Shown here: in pieces, positions 25,745 to 34,253 of the stretch
Layout of the letters: each line of letters opens with the position of its first letter
How positions within the stretch are numbered: position 1 is the stretch's first letter
Assembly: GCA_003725585.1 (NCBI GenBank)
Contig: RJMB01000006.1
Span: 124,001-188,000, forward strand
Direction of reading: 5' to 3'
DNA: 64,000 bases
Source: Halostreptopolyspora alba
GTDB lineage: Bacteria > Actinomycetota > Actinomycetes > Streptosporangiales > Streptosporangiaceae
The notes under the pieces: model-generated
What the model was told of the DNA's origin: nothing
The model's database searches: none
Seen by the model: only the letters and a program-made list of their open reading frames with translations
Position numbers and translations under genes: made by a program

Positions 25745-27169
25745 ATGAGTAGACACGGACCGAGACCGGGCCGGCTCGCCGAGGCGAGGAGCGGGTTCCG
25801 CAACTGGAGGAGGAGCCGGCCGTTCTGGGGCGGGTTCTTGGTGGTGGTCAGCGGAGTCCTCATCGTCCTGGCCCCGCTCGCCCCTCTTCCCCTCCTCGTC
25901 GAGCAGGGCATCGCCGGTGTCTCCGGCTACCTCGTCGGGGCGCTCCTCATCGCGCTGGGCCTGTTGACATGGTTCCAGCCGATGCAGCGGACCTTCTTCG
26001 GTATCGTCGCGATCCTGCTGGCGCTCGCCTCCTTCGTCACGTCCAACTTCGGTGGCTTCGTGCTCGGCATGCTGTTCGGCCTGGTCGGTGGCGCGCTCAC
26101 CTTCGCCTGGGTCCCGAACAAGCGACAGCCGGCCGCGACCGGGGAGCCCGGGGAGACAGAGCCGGACCCCACCGAGGAGGTCGACACCGTTGACGGGACG
26201 CACACGTCGGAGGACCCCCCGGAGGGGGCCGTCGGCGGCGACCGGGAGGACGGCCGGAAGGGCGAGCGAGACAGCGGGGACGACGACGGGCGAGAGCCTC
26301 CCCGGATCGGCAACACCGGAAAAGTGAACTCCCTCGTCGCGTTGCCCATGGCCCTGACCCTGGTACTCCCTGCGATGGTGCCCGCCGACGAGGGAACCGA
26401 CTGGCCATGGGACGACTGGTTCTCGGACGGGGAGGAGTCGGAGTCAGAGGAGCCCGAGCCCTCCCCGTCCGAGCCCCCGGAAACGCCGTCCCCCTCCCCG
26501 GAGGAGTCCGGGGATGAGGAGAGCGGCTCGGATACCGGCGGCGACGGTGAGGACACCGACGGGGAGGAGGGTGAAGAGGAAGAGGGAGAGGACGAAGAAG
26601 AGGACAGCGAGGAGGACGAGGGCGACGACGAGAGCGACTGCGAGATCCGCGTGGGCGACGACTCGGTCGCCGGCAGCGAGGAGGAGTTCCTCGAGGCCGT
26701 GCGTGACTGCCAGGAGGAGCGGGAGAACGGCGAGGAGCCCGACGTCGGGGAGACCGAGGCCGAGGGCGACTTCATCGCCGCGACCGTGCCCATGGGGCTG
26801 ACCGCTGACAAGCAGGTCATGAGCGGCGCCAAGTTCGAGGGCGTGGTCGAGTACCCGACCTCCGAGGGCACGGAGCGCTACCTCAAGCTCACCATGGACG
26901 AGTCCGAGTTCACCGGCGCCGAACAGTGGTACGAGCGCGGCGACTCCCGGACCACGCTACAACTGCCCGACATGACCTTCACCGGCGATGTCGTCATCCA
27001 CGTGACCGAGATGGACGTCAGGATCCTCGGCATCCCGCTCACGTTCACCCCCGACTTCCCACCCCCGCTGCTGCTTCCCTACATGGTCGTCACCGACGTG
27101 GAGGTGCAGCAACCTCTCGCCCAGGCCAACGAAGTGGTCATCGACGGGCTCGACCAGCGGGTGGAGTAG
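25745..27169 (+). CDS. DUF6114 membrane protein with a long acidic linker and C-terminal domain
   Basis: A 474-residue protein. The DUF6114-like N-part (about 25-125) starts FWGGFLVVVSGVLIVLAPLA and has three to four membrane helices. A charged linker follows, then another hydrophobic segment (about 195-215). A very acidic Glu/Asp/Ser/Pro tract runs through about 220-340. The last 130 residues form a domain with DUF6230-like features (ATVPMGLTADKQVMSGAKF, YMVVTDVEVQQP). This layout suggests a membrane anchor fused to an extracytoplasmic beta domain through an acidic spacer. Function is unknown; it is paired with the preceding gene. Confidence 0.8.
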   Translation: MSRHGPRPGRLAEARSGFRNWRRSRPFWGGFLVVVSGVLIVLAPLAPLPLLVEQGIAGVSGYLVGALLIALGLLTWFQPMQRTFFGIVAILLALASFVTSNFGGFVLGMLFGLVGGALTFAWVPNKRQPAATGEPGETEPDPTEEVDTVDGTHTSEDPPEGAVGGDREDGRKGERDSGDDDGREPPRIGNTGKVNSLVALPMALTLVLPAMVPADEGTDWPWDDWFSDGEESESEEPEPSPSEPPETPSPSPEESGDEESGSDTGGDGEDTDGEEGEEEEGEDEEEDSEEDEGDDESDCEIRVGDDSVAGSEEEFLEAVRDCQEERENGEEPDVGETEAEGDFIAATVPMGLTADKQVMSGAKFEGVVEYPTSEGTERYLKLTMDESEFTGAEQWYERGDSRTTLQLPDMTFTGDVVIHVTEMDVRILGIPLTFTPDFPPPLLLPYMVVTDVEVQQPLAQANEVVIDGLDQRVE

Positions 27170-27204
27170 CCCGGGGCGGGCGCCACCGGTACCGCCCCCG
27201 GGCT
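27168..27204 (+). terminator. Hairpin at the end of the DUF6230/DUF6114 operon
   Basis: Arms AGCCCGGGGCGG (27168-27179) and CCGCCCCCGGGCT (27192-27204) pair over 12 bp with one bulged C. It begins at the stop codon of the DUF6114 gene. Confidence 0.6.
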
Positions 27205-27379
27205 GACACTTCCTCCCGCCGGCGTGCGATCCTCGTACGGGCCTGCCAGCCGGTCGCCTGGATCCGGGAGGCGGTTGACACCGAAACGCCCCGGTGCGCC
27301 GTCCGCCCGTGTCGCACGAGGCTGGTGGCCGGCGCCAGTATCCACCGACGACACCCGTCGCCCCTGTCGAGGAGATTCC

Positions 27380-27739
27380 GTGGCCACCCGGGTACTCAGA
27401 GCGTTTCGGACCATCGCCGCCGTTGAGGCCGTCACCTGGGCCGGGCTCCTGGCAGGGATGTTCGTCAAGTACGTGGTGGGGCACAACGAGATCGGGGTGC
27501 AGGTCTTCGGGCCGCTGCACGGCGCCGCCTTCCTCGGCTACGTGGCGATGGTCCTCGTCGCCTGGCGGGTGCTCGGCTGGGACTGGTGGACCACGGTGCT
27601 CGGTCTCCTCGCCAGCGTCCCACCGTTGACCACCGTCGTGTTCGAGCGGTGGGCCTCGCGCACCGGCCGGATCCATCCGGCGGACCGCGACGGCCCCAGT
27701 GGGGGCGAAGCACGGCGTACGGAGCCCTCGCTGGGGTGA
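27380..27739 (+). CDS. DUF3817 domain-containing small membrane protein
   Basis: A 119-residue integral membrane protein with three helices (about 12-32, 40-60 and 66-86). AVEAVTWAGLLAGMFVKYV and FGPLHGAAFLGYVAMVL are typical of the DUF3817 family. The hydrophilic C-tail (about 90-119) is Arg/Pro/Gly-rich. The GTG at 27380 follows GGAG with a five-base gap; a longer in-frame opening to 27224 has no ribosome site and a non-membrane sequence. Function is unknown. Confidence 0.8.
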   Translation: MATRVLRAFRTIAAVEAVTWAGLLAGMFVKYVVGHNEIGVQVFGPLHGAAFLGYVAMVLVAWRVLGWDWWTTVLGLLASVPPLTTVVFERWASRTGRIHPADRDGPSGGEARRTEPSLG

Positions 27740-27769
27740 GCCACACCTCGCGTGACCCCGGCGGCTCAG

Positions 27770-27804
27770 GACCTTGCCGGGGCCCGTCCTACCCCGGCAA
27801 GGTC
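27770..27804 (+). terminator. Terminator after the DUF3817 gene
   Basis: Perfect 13-bp stem GACCTTGCCGGGG / CCCCGGCAAGGTC with a nine-base loop, 31 bases after the stop codon. The rest of the gap to 28062 holds nothing further that I can name, except a TACGAT -10-like box at 28026-28031. Confidence 0.7.
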
Positions 27805-28062
27805 GTCAACCGCCCTGGTGCCGGACCGGTGGTGACTGTTCTCCGGCGTGGGTGTCCCGTCGCGAAACCCGCGCTCGGCCGGGCCGAACCTCCCGGTGGG
27901 ACGGCATTCGACCGAGCTCGCGCGGGGCACTGTTCACGAACGTCGACCGTTGGCGACCCTAACAACGGGGGCCGACAGTCATCGGGTTCATGGACACGCT
28001 GGGTGCCAGTCGGGCCCTCCCGAACTACGATGAACGGGAAGCGTACGGAGAACGGGAGGGTC

Positions 28063-28689
28063 GTGAGCCCAGACGAGGCGAGCCGCCGGATGCGGATTTC
28101 GGACGCCGACCGTGACCGGGTGGCGAGCATCCTACGTGAGGCCGCGGCCGAGGGCCGCATTACACTCGAGGAACTCGAGGAGCGCCTGGAACTCGGCTAC
28201 CGGGCGCGTACCTACGCCGACCTCGAACCGCTCACCGCGGACCTCCCGGTACAGCGGTCGGCGACGTCCTCGCTGTCGCCAACCGTGCCCGCGTCGGTGA
28301 GCCGACCCGGAGCCGAGCACCCCCTGTACCTCAGTGCCAAGGCGGGTACCATCACGCGCCGTGGCAAATGGCGGGTACCCAGCCGGGTGGAGGTTAGCAA
28401 CCCCTACGGCGACACCCGACTGGACTTCAGGCACGCCACACTGCTGAACGACCTCGTCGAGATCGATCTCGTGGCGTCGTGGGGGGACGCCAAGCTCGTG
28501 CTGCCCGAGGGTGCCACCGCCGAGATCAACGTCGACACCTCCTGGTTCGGCAGTGTTGACAGCCGTGTCCCGGAGATTCCCGCGCCCCCGGCGCCGCACT
28601 TCCGGATCACCGGCAAGGCCAAGGGCGGCGCGTTGAAGGTGCGTTACAGGATGCGCGTCGAGGACTGGTTCGACTGGAACAGCATCTAG
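28063..28689 (+). CDS. DUF1707 domain-containing protein
   Basis: A 208-residue protein with an N-terminal DUF1707 domain (about 8-60: MRISDADRDRVASILREA, LEELEERLELGYRARTYADL) and a C-terminal beta-rich domain (about 105-200, VSNPYGDTRLDFRHA to VRYRMRVEDWFDW) similar to the LiaF-type C-terminal fold. Unlike many DUF1707 proteins it has no obvious membrane helix. The GTG at 28063 is chosen over the ATG at 28030 because GGGAGG precedes it and a TACGAT -10-like box overlaps the ATG. It is likely a cell-envelope or regulatory protein, function unknown. Confidence 0.8.
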   Translation: MSPDEASRRMRISDADRDRVASILREAAAEGRITLEELEERLELGYRARTYADLEPLTADLPVQRSATSSLSPTVPASVSRPGAEHPLYLSAKAGTITRRGKWRVPSRVEVSNPYGDTRLDFRHATLLNDLVEIDLVASWGDAKLVLPEGATAEINVDTSWFGSVDSRVPEIPAPPAPHFRITGKAKGGALKVRYRMRVEDWFDWNSI

Positions 28690-29177
28690 TTCTCCGGGCG
28701 AACACCGTGAGCGGTCAGGGTGAGTTCGCGGTCGTCGAACCGGCGCGGGTCGAGCCGCACCGAGACTCCGACCCCGTCGTCCACGAGCCAGAACGCCAGC
28801 CCTTCGGTGCGGTAACCGTGCCACGGCCCGTTGAGGAACGGGCGCGGGTCCCAGTCGGGCTCCTTCTCCTCGTAGTCGGCGATGAAGTCGCGCAACGCCT
28901 CGACACTGGTCAGGCGCTCGCCCCGGAGCACGTTCAGCTTGAGGTCGACCCGGTACCCGCCCTCGCTGGTGCGGTGCTCCCACACGCGCGACTTGAACCC
29001 GACCCCCTCCCACTCGGTGGCGAAGTCCGAGACCAGGTCACCCGCACGGTGGGGAACGTAGCCGACGACGAACCCGTCCACGCTGCCTCCTCCCGGACCG
29101 GGCGCTCCGCCCATGATCGGCCACGACCCGGACACTACGAGTACGACCACCAGCACTACCCGCCGTAGGGCGCTCAT
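28686..29177 (-). CDS. Secreted hypothetical protein
   Basis: A 163-residue protein with a short signal peptide (MSALRRVVLVVVLVVSGSWP) and a soluble domain without cysteines. I do not recognise the family. The pattern of aromatic residues (WEHRTSEGGYRVDLKL, GPWHGYRTEGLAFWL) suggests a compact beta-rich fold. The ATG at 29177 has GGAGG five bases upstream. The gene is convergent with the DUF1707 gene and their ends overlap by 4 bases. Confidence 0.7.
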   Translation of the reverse strand: MSALRRVVLVVVLVVSGSWPIMGGAPGPGGGSVDGFVVGYVPHRAGDLVSDFATEWEGVGFKSRVWEHRTSEGGYRVDLKLNVLRGERLTSVEALRDFIADYEEKEPDWDPRPFLNGPWHGYRTEGLAFWLVDDGVGVSVRLDPRRFDDRELTLTAHGVRPEN

Positions 29178-29385
29178 GCACACCTCCGTTGCGTTGGACG
29201 CCACCGCGACAGCCGTGTGGCTGCCGCGGGCTCATCCTGCGAAGGCGCGCCCCCTCCGAACCAGACCGATCCATAACCTGTGGACAGTTCCGGTGGCCCG
29301 CGGGCCGGTGCGTCGCGATGAGTTTCCGGATCCCGGCGGGTCTATATTCGCGGGACCCATTGACTCCGACGAAGGTGAGGACGAC

Positions 29386-29991
29386 ATGCGCATTGTGTTG
29401 AGCGACTTCATGAGCCTGGACGGCGTGGTGCAGGCTCCGGGCCAGGCGAAGGAGGACACCGACGGGGGATTCGCCCACGGAGGCTGGTCCATGCCGTTCT
29501 TCGACCCCGAGGTCATGGGGCCGGCCATGGACGAGGCGATGGCAGCCACGGACGCGCTGCTGTTCGGGCGGCGCACGTGGCAGGTCATGGCGTCCGCGTG
29601 GCCCGGGCGCGCCGGCGACCCCTTCGCCGACCGCATGAACGCCTTCACCAAGTACGTCGTGTCGAGCACCCTCACCCAAGCGGACCTGCGACAGTGGGAC
29701 AACTCCGTTGCGCTGCAGTCCGAGGATGTCGTCGGCGCCGTCACCGAGCTGCGGAACAAGAAGGGCGGCGACCTCCAGGTCCTGGGCAGCGCCAAGCTGG
29801 CCGAGACCCTGGTCCGCCACGACCTGGTCGACGAGTACCTCCTGATGATCGAGCCCATCCTGCTCGGCGGGGGTAAGCGGATCTTCCCCGACGACGGAGA
29901 GGCGCGCCCTCTCAAGCTCGTCTCGGCGACCACCACGTCGACCGGTGTGCAGGTCTGCACGTACCGGCCCGCCGACCGCGCCACCGAGTAG
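29386..29991 (+). CDS. Dihydrofolate-reductase-like (RibD C-terminal) family protein
   Basis: A 201-residue protein of the RibD C-terminal/DHFR superfamily, common in actinobacteria as YyaP/YwjB-like proteins. It begins MRIVLSDFMSLDGVVQAPG and has DALLFGRRTWQVMASAWP, the nucleotide-binding GGDLQVLGSAKL and EPILLGGGKRIFPD. Family members bind NADPH, and most have no proven substrate. The ATG at 29386 follows AAGGTGAGGA; it is the natural start because all conserved sequence begins there. Confidence 0.88.
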   Translation: MRIVLSDFMSLDGVVQAPGQAKEDTDGGFAHGGWSMPFFDPEVMGPAMDEAMAATDALLFGRRTWQVMASAWPGRAGDPFADRMNAFTKYVVSSTLTQADLRQWDNSVALQSEDVVGAVTELRNKKGGDLQVLGSAKLAETLVRHDLVDEYLLMIEPILLGGGKRIFPDDGEARPLKLVSATTTSTGVQVCTYRPADRATE

Positions 29992-30017
29992 GGCCTCGCC
30001 GCCCGAAGCGCTCCAAG

Positions 30018-30055
30018 CACCACGGGGCCGGTCCGGGGGCACCGGCCCCGTGGTG
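30018..30055. terminator. Strong hairpin between convergent genes
   Basis: Perfect 15-bp stem CACCACGGGGCCGGT / ACCGGCCCCGTGGTG with an eight-base loop, 27 bases after the DHFR-like gene and 45 bases from the stop of the convergent small membrane protein. Confidence 0.7.
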
Positions 30056-30099
30056 GGGCCGCGGCCGTCAGCGCGCGGCCGGGGCGAGGGCGGCCGCGC

Positions 30100-30360
30100 T
30101 CACCAGCACGGAATCCGCCACCACGGGGTGGAGGGCTCTGCCATGGGGGCGGGTTCCGCATCGCGCATGCGTTCTTCCGTCCAGTACTCGCCGGTGTCCC
30201 GTGCCTCGCTCGCGGTCGCGGATGACGAACTCGTCTCCTCCGGATCGGCCGGGCAGTCCGGACGCCACACCACGAGGACCACGGCGGCGCCCAATACCAA
30301 CGCTCCGAGGTAGCCGAGCACGCGCTTCCACCCGGACCCTGTGTCCTGACCTCTGGTCAA
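30100..30360 (-). CDS. Small membrane-anchored protein ending in a YWTxERM motif
   Basis: A short protein (86 residues from TTG 30360, or 104 from ATG 30414). A transmembrane helix (WKRVLGYLGALVLGAAVVLVVW) is followed by a Ser/Glu linker and EYWTEERMRDAEPAPM close to the C-terminus. The YWTxERM motif is usual in the propeptide of actinobacterial secreted serine peptidases, but here no peptidase follows. It may be a truncated remnant or a small envelope protein. The TTG start has GGGAGAGG about seven bases upstream. The identity is uncertain. Confidence 0.4.
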   Translation of the reverse strand: MTRGQDTGSGWKRVLGYLGALVLGAAVVLVVWRPDCPADPEETSSSSATASEARDTGEYWTEERMRDAEPAPMAEPSTPWWRIPCW

Positions 30361-30729
30361 CGACGACCTCTCCCTCCTCGGCCCTACCAGCGATTCAAGC
30401 TGGAGCCGCATCATGGACGTACCACCGGTCTGATGGCCGAGCACGCTTTCGGGAACGACGAACGTCACCAGTGTGCCTGGGACCGAGCGGTGCCGGCTGG
30501 CCGCCGTCGCGCTACGCCGCCGCCGCGCCCGACTCCAGGCAGAACAGCGCCGCGGCACAGCAGGCCCGTGATCCCCCTCCGCCACTGCTGAGCGACGAGT
30601 GGGCGCGGCGGTACAAGGAATATCCCCGGGGTGCGTGTGGTCTCGGGGACCTTGGGAACTCGCCACCGTGCTGGACGAACCCACCGAGGAAGCCGAGACG
30701 ACCTCGGCCGAGCTGTTGGAGGCCCCGGT

Positions 30730-30962
30730 ATCGCCTGGTAGACCACACCTGACAGACGATTCACCACCAGGTCCGGATCCAGGCCGGATTCGTACACGCT
30801 CCGCTTCCCTTCGGCTGTCCCCGCCCGGATCAACAGTGTGCGTAGCGAGTGTTCCCACGCGTGTGTCGCGCGGGCATCACCGCGCTTGAGATCTTTCCAT
30901 CGTTGGTTTCGCAGCAAGTATTGGAAAGTTTTGCCAAATCTCATTCGTAAAAAGATCCTCAC
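30730..30962 (-). pseudogene. Possible relic of a helix-turn-helix regulator
   Basis: The frame reading leftward from 30962 gives HAWEHSLRTLLIRAG, then SVYESGLDPDLVVNRLSG. This resembles a degenerate DNA-binding domain of actinobacterial XRE-type proteins that have a linker and a membrane helix behind them. The frame then loses coding character; the next decent coding signal on this strand is the membrane protein ending at 30100, in a different frame. One broken gene spanning 30100-30962 is a possible reading. Support is weak; the stretch may be non-coding. Confidence 0.2.
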
Positions 30963-31019
30963 TGGCGCTCATCATCGTTAGCGTTGGTTTCAGAGCACTC
31001 GAGCCAAAGTGGGGTGACC

Positions 31020-32321
31020 ATGCTGCTTCGCTTCCGGGTGACCAACTGGGCGTCGCTGCGTGACGAGCAGGAGCTGAGCCTGGTCGCCTCGGACCGGCAC
31101 GACGATCTCGCGCTTCGTGACGTCCCCGGGACCGGGCTGCGGGTCCTGCCCGTGGTCGGTGTCTTCGGCGCGAACGCCTCGGGCAAGTCCAAGCTCGTGC
31201 ACGCGATGTTCTACGCCCGCTCGGTGGTGCTGCTCTCGCAGCAGAAGTGGACCCCGAACGCGCCCACGAGACGCGAGCCGTTCCTGCTCGACTCCGAGTC
31301 AGCGGCCCAGCCCAGCGAGTTCGTGTTCGACCTCGTGATAGGCGGAACCCGGTACGAGTACGGATTCGCCCTGGACCACTCCCGGATCACCGGGGAGTGG
31401 CTCTACGGCTGGCCGCACGGCAGGATCCGGACGCTCTTCGAACGCAGTGGCCCCGAGCAGGAGGACATCACGATCGGTCCGGGACTGCGGAAAGGGTTCG
31501 GCACCCGGACCCGGACGGCCAGGGAGTCCGTGCGGCCCAACAGTCTCCTCGTCTCGGCCGGCGCGGCGAACAACCATCCGCTGCTGACCGAGATCTACAA
31601 CTGGTTCGAGCGCATGGGACCCGCGCACGACAGCAACGCCGAATCCCGACACAAGTTCACCGTGGAGATGCTGAAGGGCGAACGCGGGGCTGAGGCACGC
31701 CGACTACTGCGGCTCGCCGACCTGGGCATCACGGGTGTGCGCAGTGAGGAGGAACGCGAGATGCCCGTCGAGGCGGCGACCCATCTCACTGAGGTGCTCA
31801 AGATACTCGAACCGGATGCGCATGATCTGGACCCAGGAGAGTGGCGGCTTTCGCCCAAGATCTTCGTTTCCCACCAGACCGCCGAGGGCGAGGTCGAGCT
31901 TCCCTACGCCGTGGAGTCCCACGGAACGCAGACCTGGCTGGAGCTTCTCGGGCCGGTGCTTCAGGCCCTGGCCACAGGGCGGGTGCTCGTGGTCGATGAG
32001 CTCGACGCGTACCTGCACCCCAACCTGGCGGGCCAGCTCGTCATGCTCTTTCAGGAGCCGGCCACCAACCCGCACGGGGCCCAACTCGTCTTCAACACCC
32101 ACGACGCCACGCTGCTGGACCGGCACTCCTACGGGCGACTCGTGCGTGACCAGGTCTGGTTGACCGAGAAGGACGAGACGGGAGCCACCGAGCTCATCGC
32201 GCTACGCGAGTACAAGGCACGAAACCGCGATGACGTGATGCACCGGTACCTGCTCGGGCGCTTCGGCGCCGTCCCCGTCCTCAACGAGGAGAATCTGCCG
32301 GATTTCGAGAGAGCGTCCTGA
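31020..32321 (+). CDS. AAA family ATPase, RloA/AbiLi-like (defence pair)
   Basis: A 433-residue ATPase of the AAA_15/OLD-like type. It starts LLRFRVTNWASLRDEQELSL, as SMC/RecF-like proteins do. Walker A is GVFGANASGKS (about 42-52), the signature region VESHGTQTWLELL comes late, Walker B is VLVVDELDAYLHPNL, and the switch His is in FNTHDATLLD. It is followed 21 bases later by an RloB-like gene. This ATPase plus RloB arrangement is that of the AbiL abortive-infection system and of RloAB pairs in restriction islands (established knowledge). ATG at 31020 is chosen; GTG at 31014 is equally possible. Confidence 0.88.
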   Translation: MLLRFRVTNWASLRDEQELSLVASDRHDDLALRDVPGTGLRVLPVVGVFGANASGKSKLVHAMFYARSVVLLSQQKWTPNAPTRREPFLLDSESAAQPSEFVFDLVIGGTRYEYGFALDHSRITGEWLYGWPHGRIRTLFERSGPEQEDITIGPGLRKGFGTRTRTARESVRPNSLLVSAGAANNHPLLTEIYNWFERMGPAHDSNAESRHKFTVEMLKGERGAEARRLLRLADLGITGVRSEEEREMPVEAATHLTEVLKILEPDAHDLDPGEWRLSPKIFVSHQTAEGEVELPYAVESHGTQTWLELLGPVLQALATGRVLVVDELDAYLHPNLAGQLVMLFQEPATNPHGAQLVFNTHDATLLDRHSYGRLVRDQVWLTEKDETGATELIALREYKARNRDDVMHRYLLGRFGAVPVLNEENLPDFERAS

Positions 32322-32330
32322 TCCGCGCAG

Positions 32331-32336
32331 TAGCAT
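32331..32336 (+). promoter_or_regulatory. -10-like box TAGCAT before the RloB gene
   Basis: TAGCAT ends 6 bases before the GTG at 32343 and no ribosome-binding site is visible. Besides co-transcription with the ATPase, a separate leaderless transcript for RloB is possible. Confidence 0.35.
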
Positions 32337-32342
32337 CCCGGT

Positions 32343-32963
32343 GTGGCTGCCAAATCGAAGAGAGCATCCCTCGCACCGAAGACCCGAAGGCGCGCGGAAC
32401 GCAAGCGTTACCTGGTCTTCTGCGAGGACGAGAACGCGGGTCGGCGCTACTTCGGAGGGCTTGGGGCCGAGCTGCGCGTCCCGATGCGGGTACCCAAGGT
32501 GCACGGGGAGGCGCTTGGGCTCGTCAGGGCCGCCGTGAAGCGAGCGCGGAATCCGTCCCGCCGGGACCAGGGGAGAGAGTTCGATGAGGTGTGGTGCGTC
32601 ATGGACGTGGAGGCCCCAAAACCCCAGCCAGCTCTCGGGGACGCCCTGGAACTCGCGGAGCGAAACGGCATCAACTGCGCCTTGACGAACCCCTGCTTCG
32701 AGTTCTGGCTGCTTCTCCACCAACGGAATCACGAGGGGTACCTGACCACGGAAAAGGCGGAGAGCATGATGCGGGGTTTGGGGTGCTGCTACACCCGGGG
32801 CAAGGACTTCACTTACGAGCACTTCACCGGAGAGCAGCGCTTCGCGGCCATCCAGCGCGCGGAACGCCTCGCCGAACTTTTCGAGATCGGCGACGACCCC
32901 CGAAGGCACAATCCCTCCACCAGTGTCCATCTCCTGGTGCGGGAGCTCCTCCGGTCCGCGTGA
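32343..32963 (+). CDS. RloB family protein (AbiLii-like)
   Basis: A 206-residue basic protein of the RloB family. The N-terminus is Lys/Arg-rich, then KRYLVFCEDENAGRRYF gives a TOPRIM-like first strand with acidic residues. VWCVMDVEAPKP is the second acidic strand, and NPCFEFWLLLH is the family signature. The fold predicts a metal-dependent nuclease-like centre (inference from Glu and the DVE acidic residues). With the preceding ATPase it forms an AbiL/RloAB-like defence module, in which the ATPase is thought to sense infection and RloB to act as the toxic effector. Confidence 0.88.
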   Translation: MAAKSKRASLAPKTRRRAERKRYLVFCEDENAGRRYFGGLGAELRVPMRVPKVHGEALGLVRAAVKRARNPSRRDQGREFDEVWCVMDVEAPKPQPALGDALELAERNGINCALTNPCFEFWLLLHQRNHEGYLTTEKAESMMRGLGCCYTRGKDFTYEHFTGEQRFAAIQRAERLAELFEIGDDPRRHNPSTSVHLLVRELLRSA

Positions 32964-33413
32964 CGGCCGGGGCGGCCACCGGTCTCAGCCTCCGTGACCC
33001 CACAGTCATCCCCGGCCTGCGAGGGCGGTGCCAAGTGTGCCGCCGAGCGCGCTGCGCCCTCCACACGGGGATACCACGCCCAGTGGTCTGGGGAGGTGTA
33101 GTGGGGTGGACACGCCGATGCCCGCGTCGACCCGGCCCACATCGGCCGGGGTGGGTGGCTCCCGGGCGGCTGTGGCATGGAGCCGTGGGAGGGCGTGGAG
33201 CCGGGCGGGGGCGGGCCGTGGCGCGATCCGCGCCCGACGTCGGAGACTGACAGTGGCGTACCGTTCCGGAGCGGCGAGGTGCGTGGCTTCGTCGGAGTAC
33301 CAGAGGTCGTTGTCACTCTCGCTCGTCTCGCTGGTCCGGTCCCGGTTGGTGAGGGTGCGGCCCCAAAGGAAGGATCGCTACTGGATTCACTTTTCGATTG
33401 AACGGGAGAGGGC
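32964..33413 (+). other. Gap between the defence pair and the MafI-like gene
   Basis: About 450 GC-rich bases without a convincing gene. An open frame at 33177-33401 ends 12 bases before the MafI-like gene, but its Gly/Pro-rich translation matches nothing I know. A lost toxin gene is one explanation for this spacing. Confidence 0.4.
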
Positions 33414-33677
33414 TTGGCTGTGGATCCCATGTGGTACCGAAGCGAACTTGAACGCCTGCTGTCGGATTCACCTATAACTGACCCTGGCGTGGTCGAGGGT
33501 GTTGAGGGCCTCTTGGTCGCTGGTGAGTACTCTCTCGCCTTTGACACAATTTGCTCGTGGTTATACGAGGATGGTATCTCCGTAAGCTCTTCCTACTACG
33601 GAAGGCTTGTGGGTATGTCGGAGGAGATGGGATCTGAGGGGCTCGTAAGGAAGATCCAATCTTTGGTCGTCCAATAG
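33414..33677 (+). CDS. MafI-like immunity protein (orphan)
   Basis: An 87-residue protein with the MafI immunity pattern: a helical start ([20 protein letters not shown]), then [31 protein letters not shown] and a final helix. MafI proteins neutralise MafB-type polymorphic toxins delivered between cells. No toxin gene is seen on either side, so it is an orphan, as often found in immunity arrays. The gene is clearly richer in A and T than its neighbours, which suggests transfer. The start is TTG at 33414 or GTG at 33420, both behind GGGAGAGG. Confidence 0.75.
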   Translation: MAVDPMWYRSELERLLSDSPITDPGVVEGVEGLLVAGEYSLAFDTICSWLYEDGISVSSSYYGRLVGMSEEMGSEGLVRKIQSLVVQ

Positions 33678-34253
33678 AATATCTGCTCTGTGTGGTGAGG
33701 TATTCTCAGTGACCGCTGTTTTCGGGGTGGATGAGGGTCCACGGCTCCGAATTTCTCGCGCTGTGGCGGTGATTTTCTGGTCCGCGCTAGTCGATGGATC
33801 GTGACCGGGATGAACCGTCCCTGGAACGGCTTCGCTGGGAGTGTGCGCGAGTGTTGTCAGAACCAGCCGGAGCGAAAGAGGAACTGACTCCCGAGCCGCG
33901 GTGACCTTCGGATGAAAAGTGTCACTGTGCGGTTTTATAATCACTCGTCTTTGGGTGGGTTCGCGCGATTGAGGTAGCGGTAGCGGACGCGGGGGAGAGT
34001 TCCCCCGCCCCACATGGCTTGATGAGGTTACAGAGCCGGTCGAACGCCGGAACAAGGTTGAGAGCGGTGGGCTCGGCCCGGGAAAGGAGAACGGCGACCA
34101 GAACGCCGTGAAGATCGGGCAGGCCCCTTCGCCGAGCAACGGGCCAGGGCGGTTCGGCGTCCACGGTGGAGAGAACACCGACGGATCGGCGTTGGAGAAG
34201 GCGTACCTGGCCCCGGTCGAGGGGAGCAAACGCCCCTGTGCCGGCTGCGCGGC
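33678..34253 (+). other. Non-coding stretch with decayed sequence
   Basis: I see no intact gene here on either strand. An exact TATAAT occurs at 33936-33941 without a good -35 partner or a gene behind it. The stretch is of mixed GC content and leads directly into the helicase relic, so it is probably the eroded 5' part of that gene or of a lost toxin locus. Confidence 0.4.

Noticed and set aside
28030..28062. ATG at 28030 as start of the DUF1707 gene
   Set aside because: It overlaps a TACGAT -10-like box and lacks a ribosome site; GTG at 28063 has GGGAGG in front and gives the normal domain start.
33177..33401. Open frame just before the MafI-like gene that could be a toxin C-terminus
   Set aside because: The translation is Gly/Pro/Val-rich without motif or fold features, and neither frame usage nor a start site supports a gene.
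33936..33941. Exact TATAAT promoter box
   Set aside because: No -35 element at a proper distance and no intact gene behind it on either strand.
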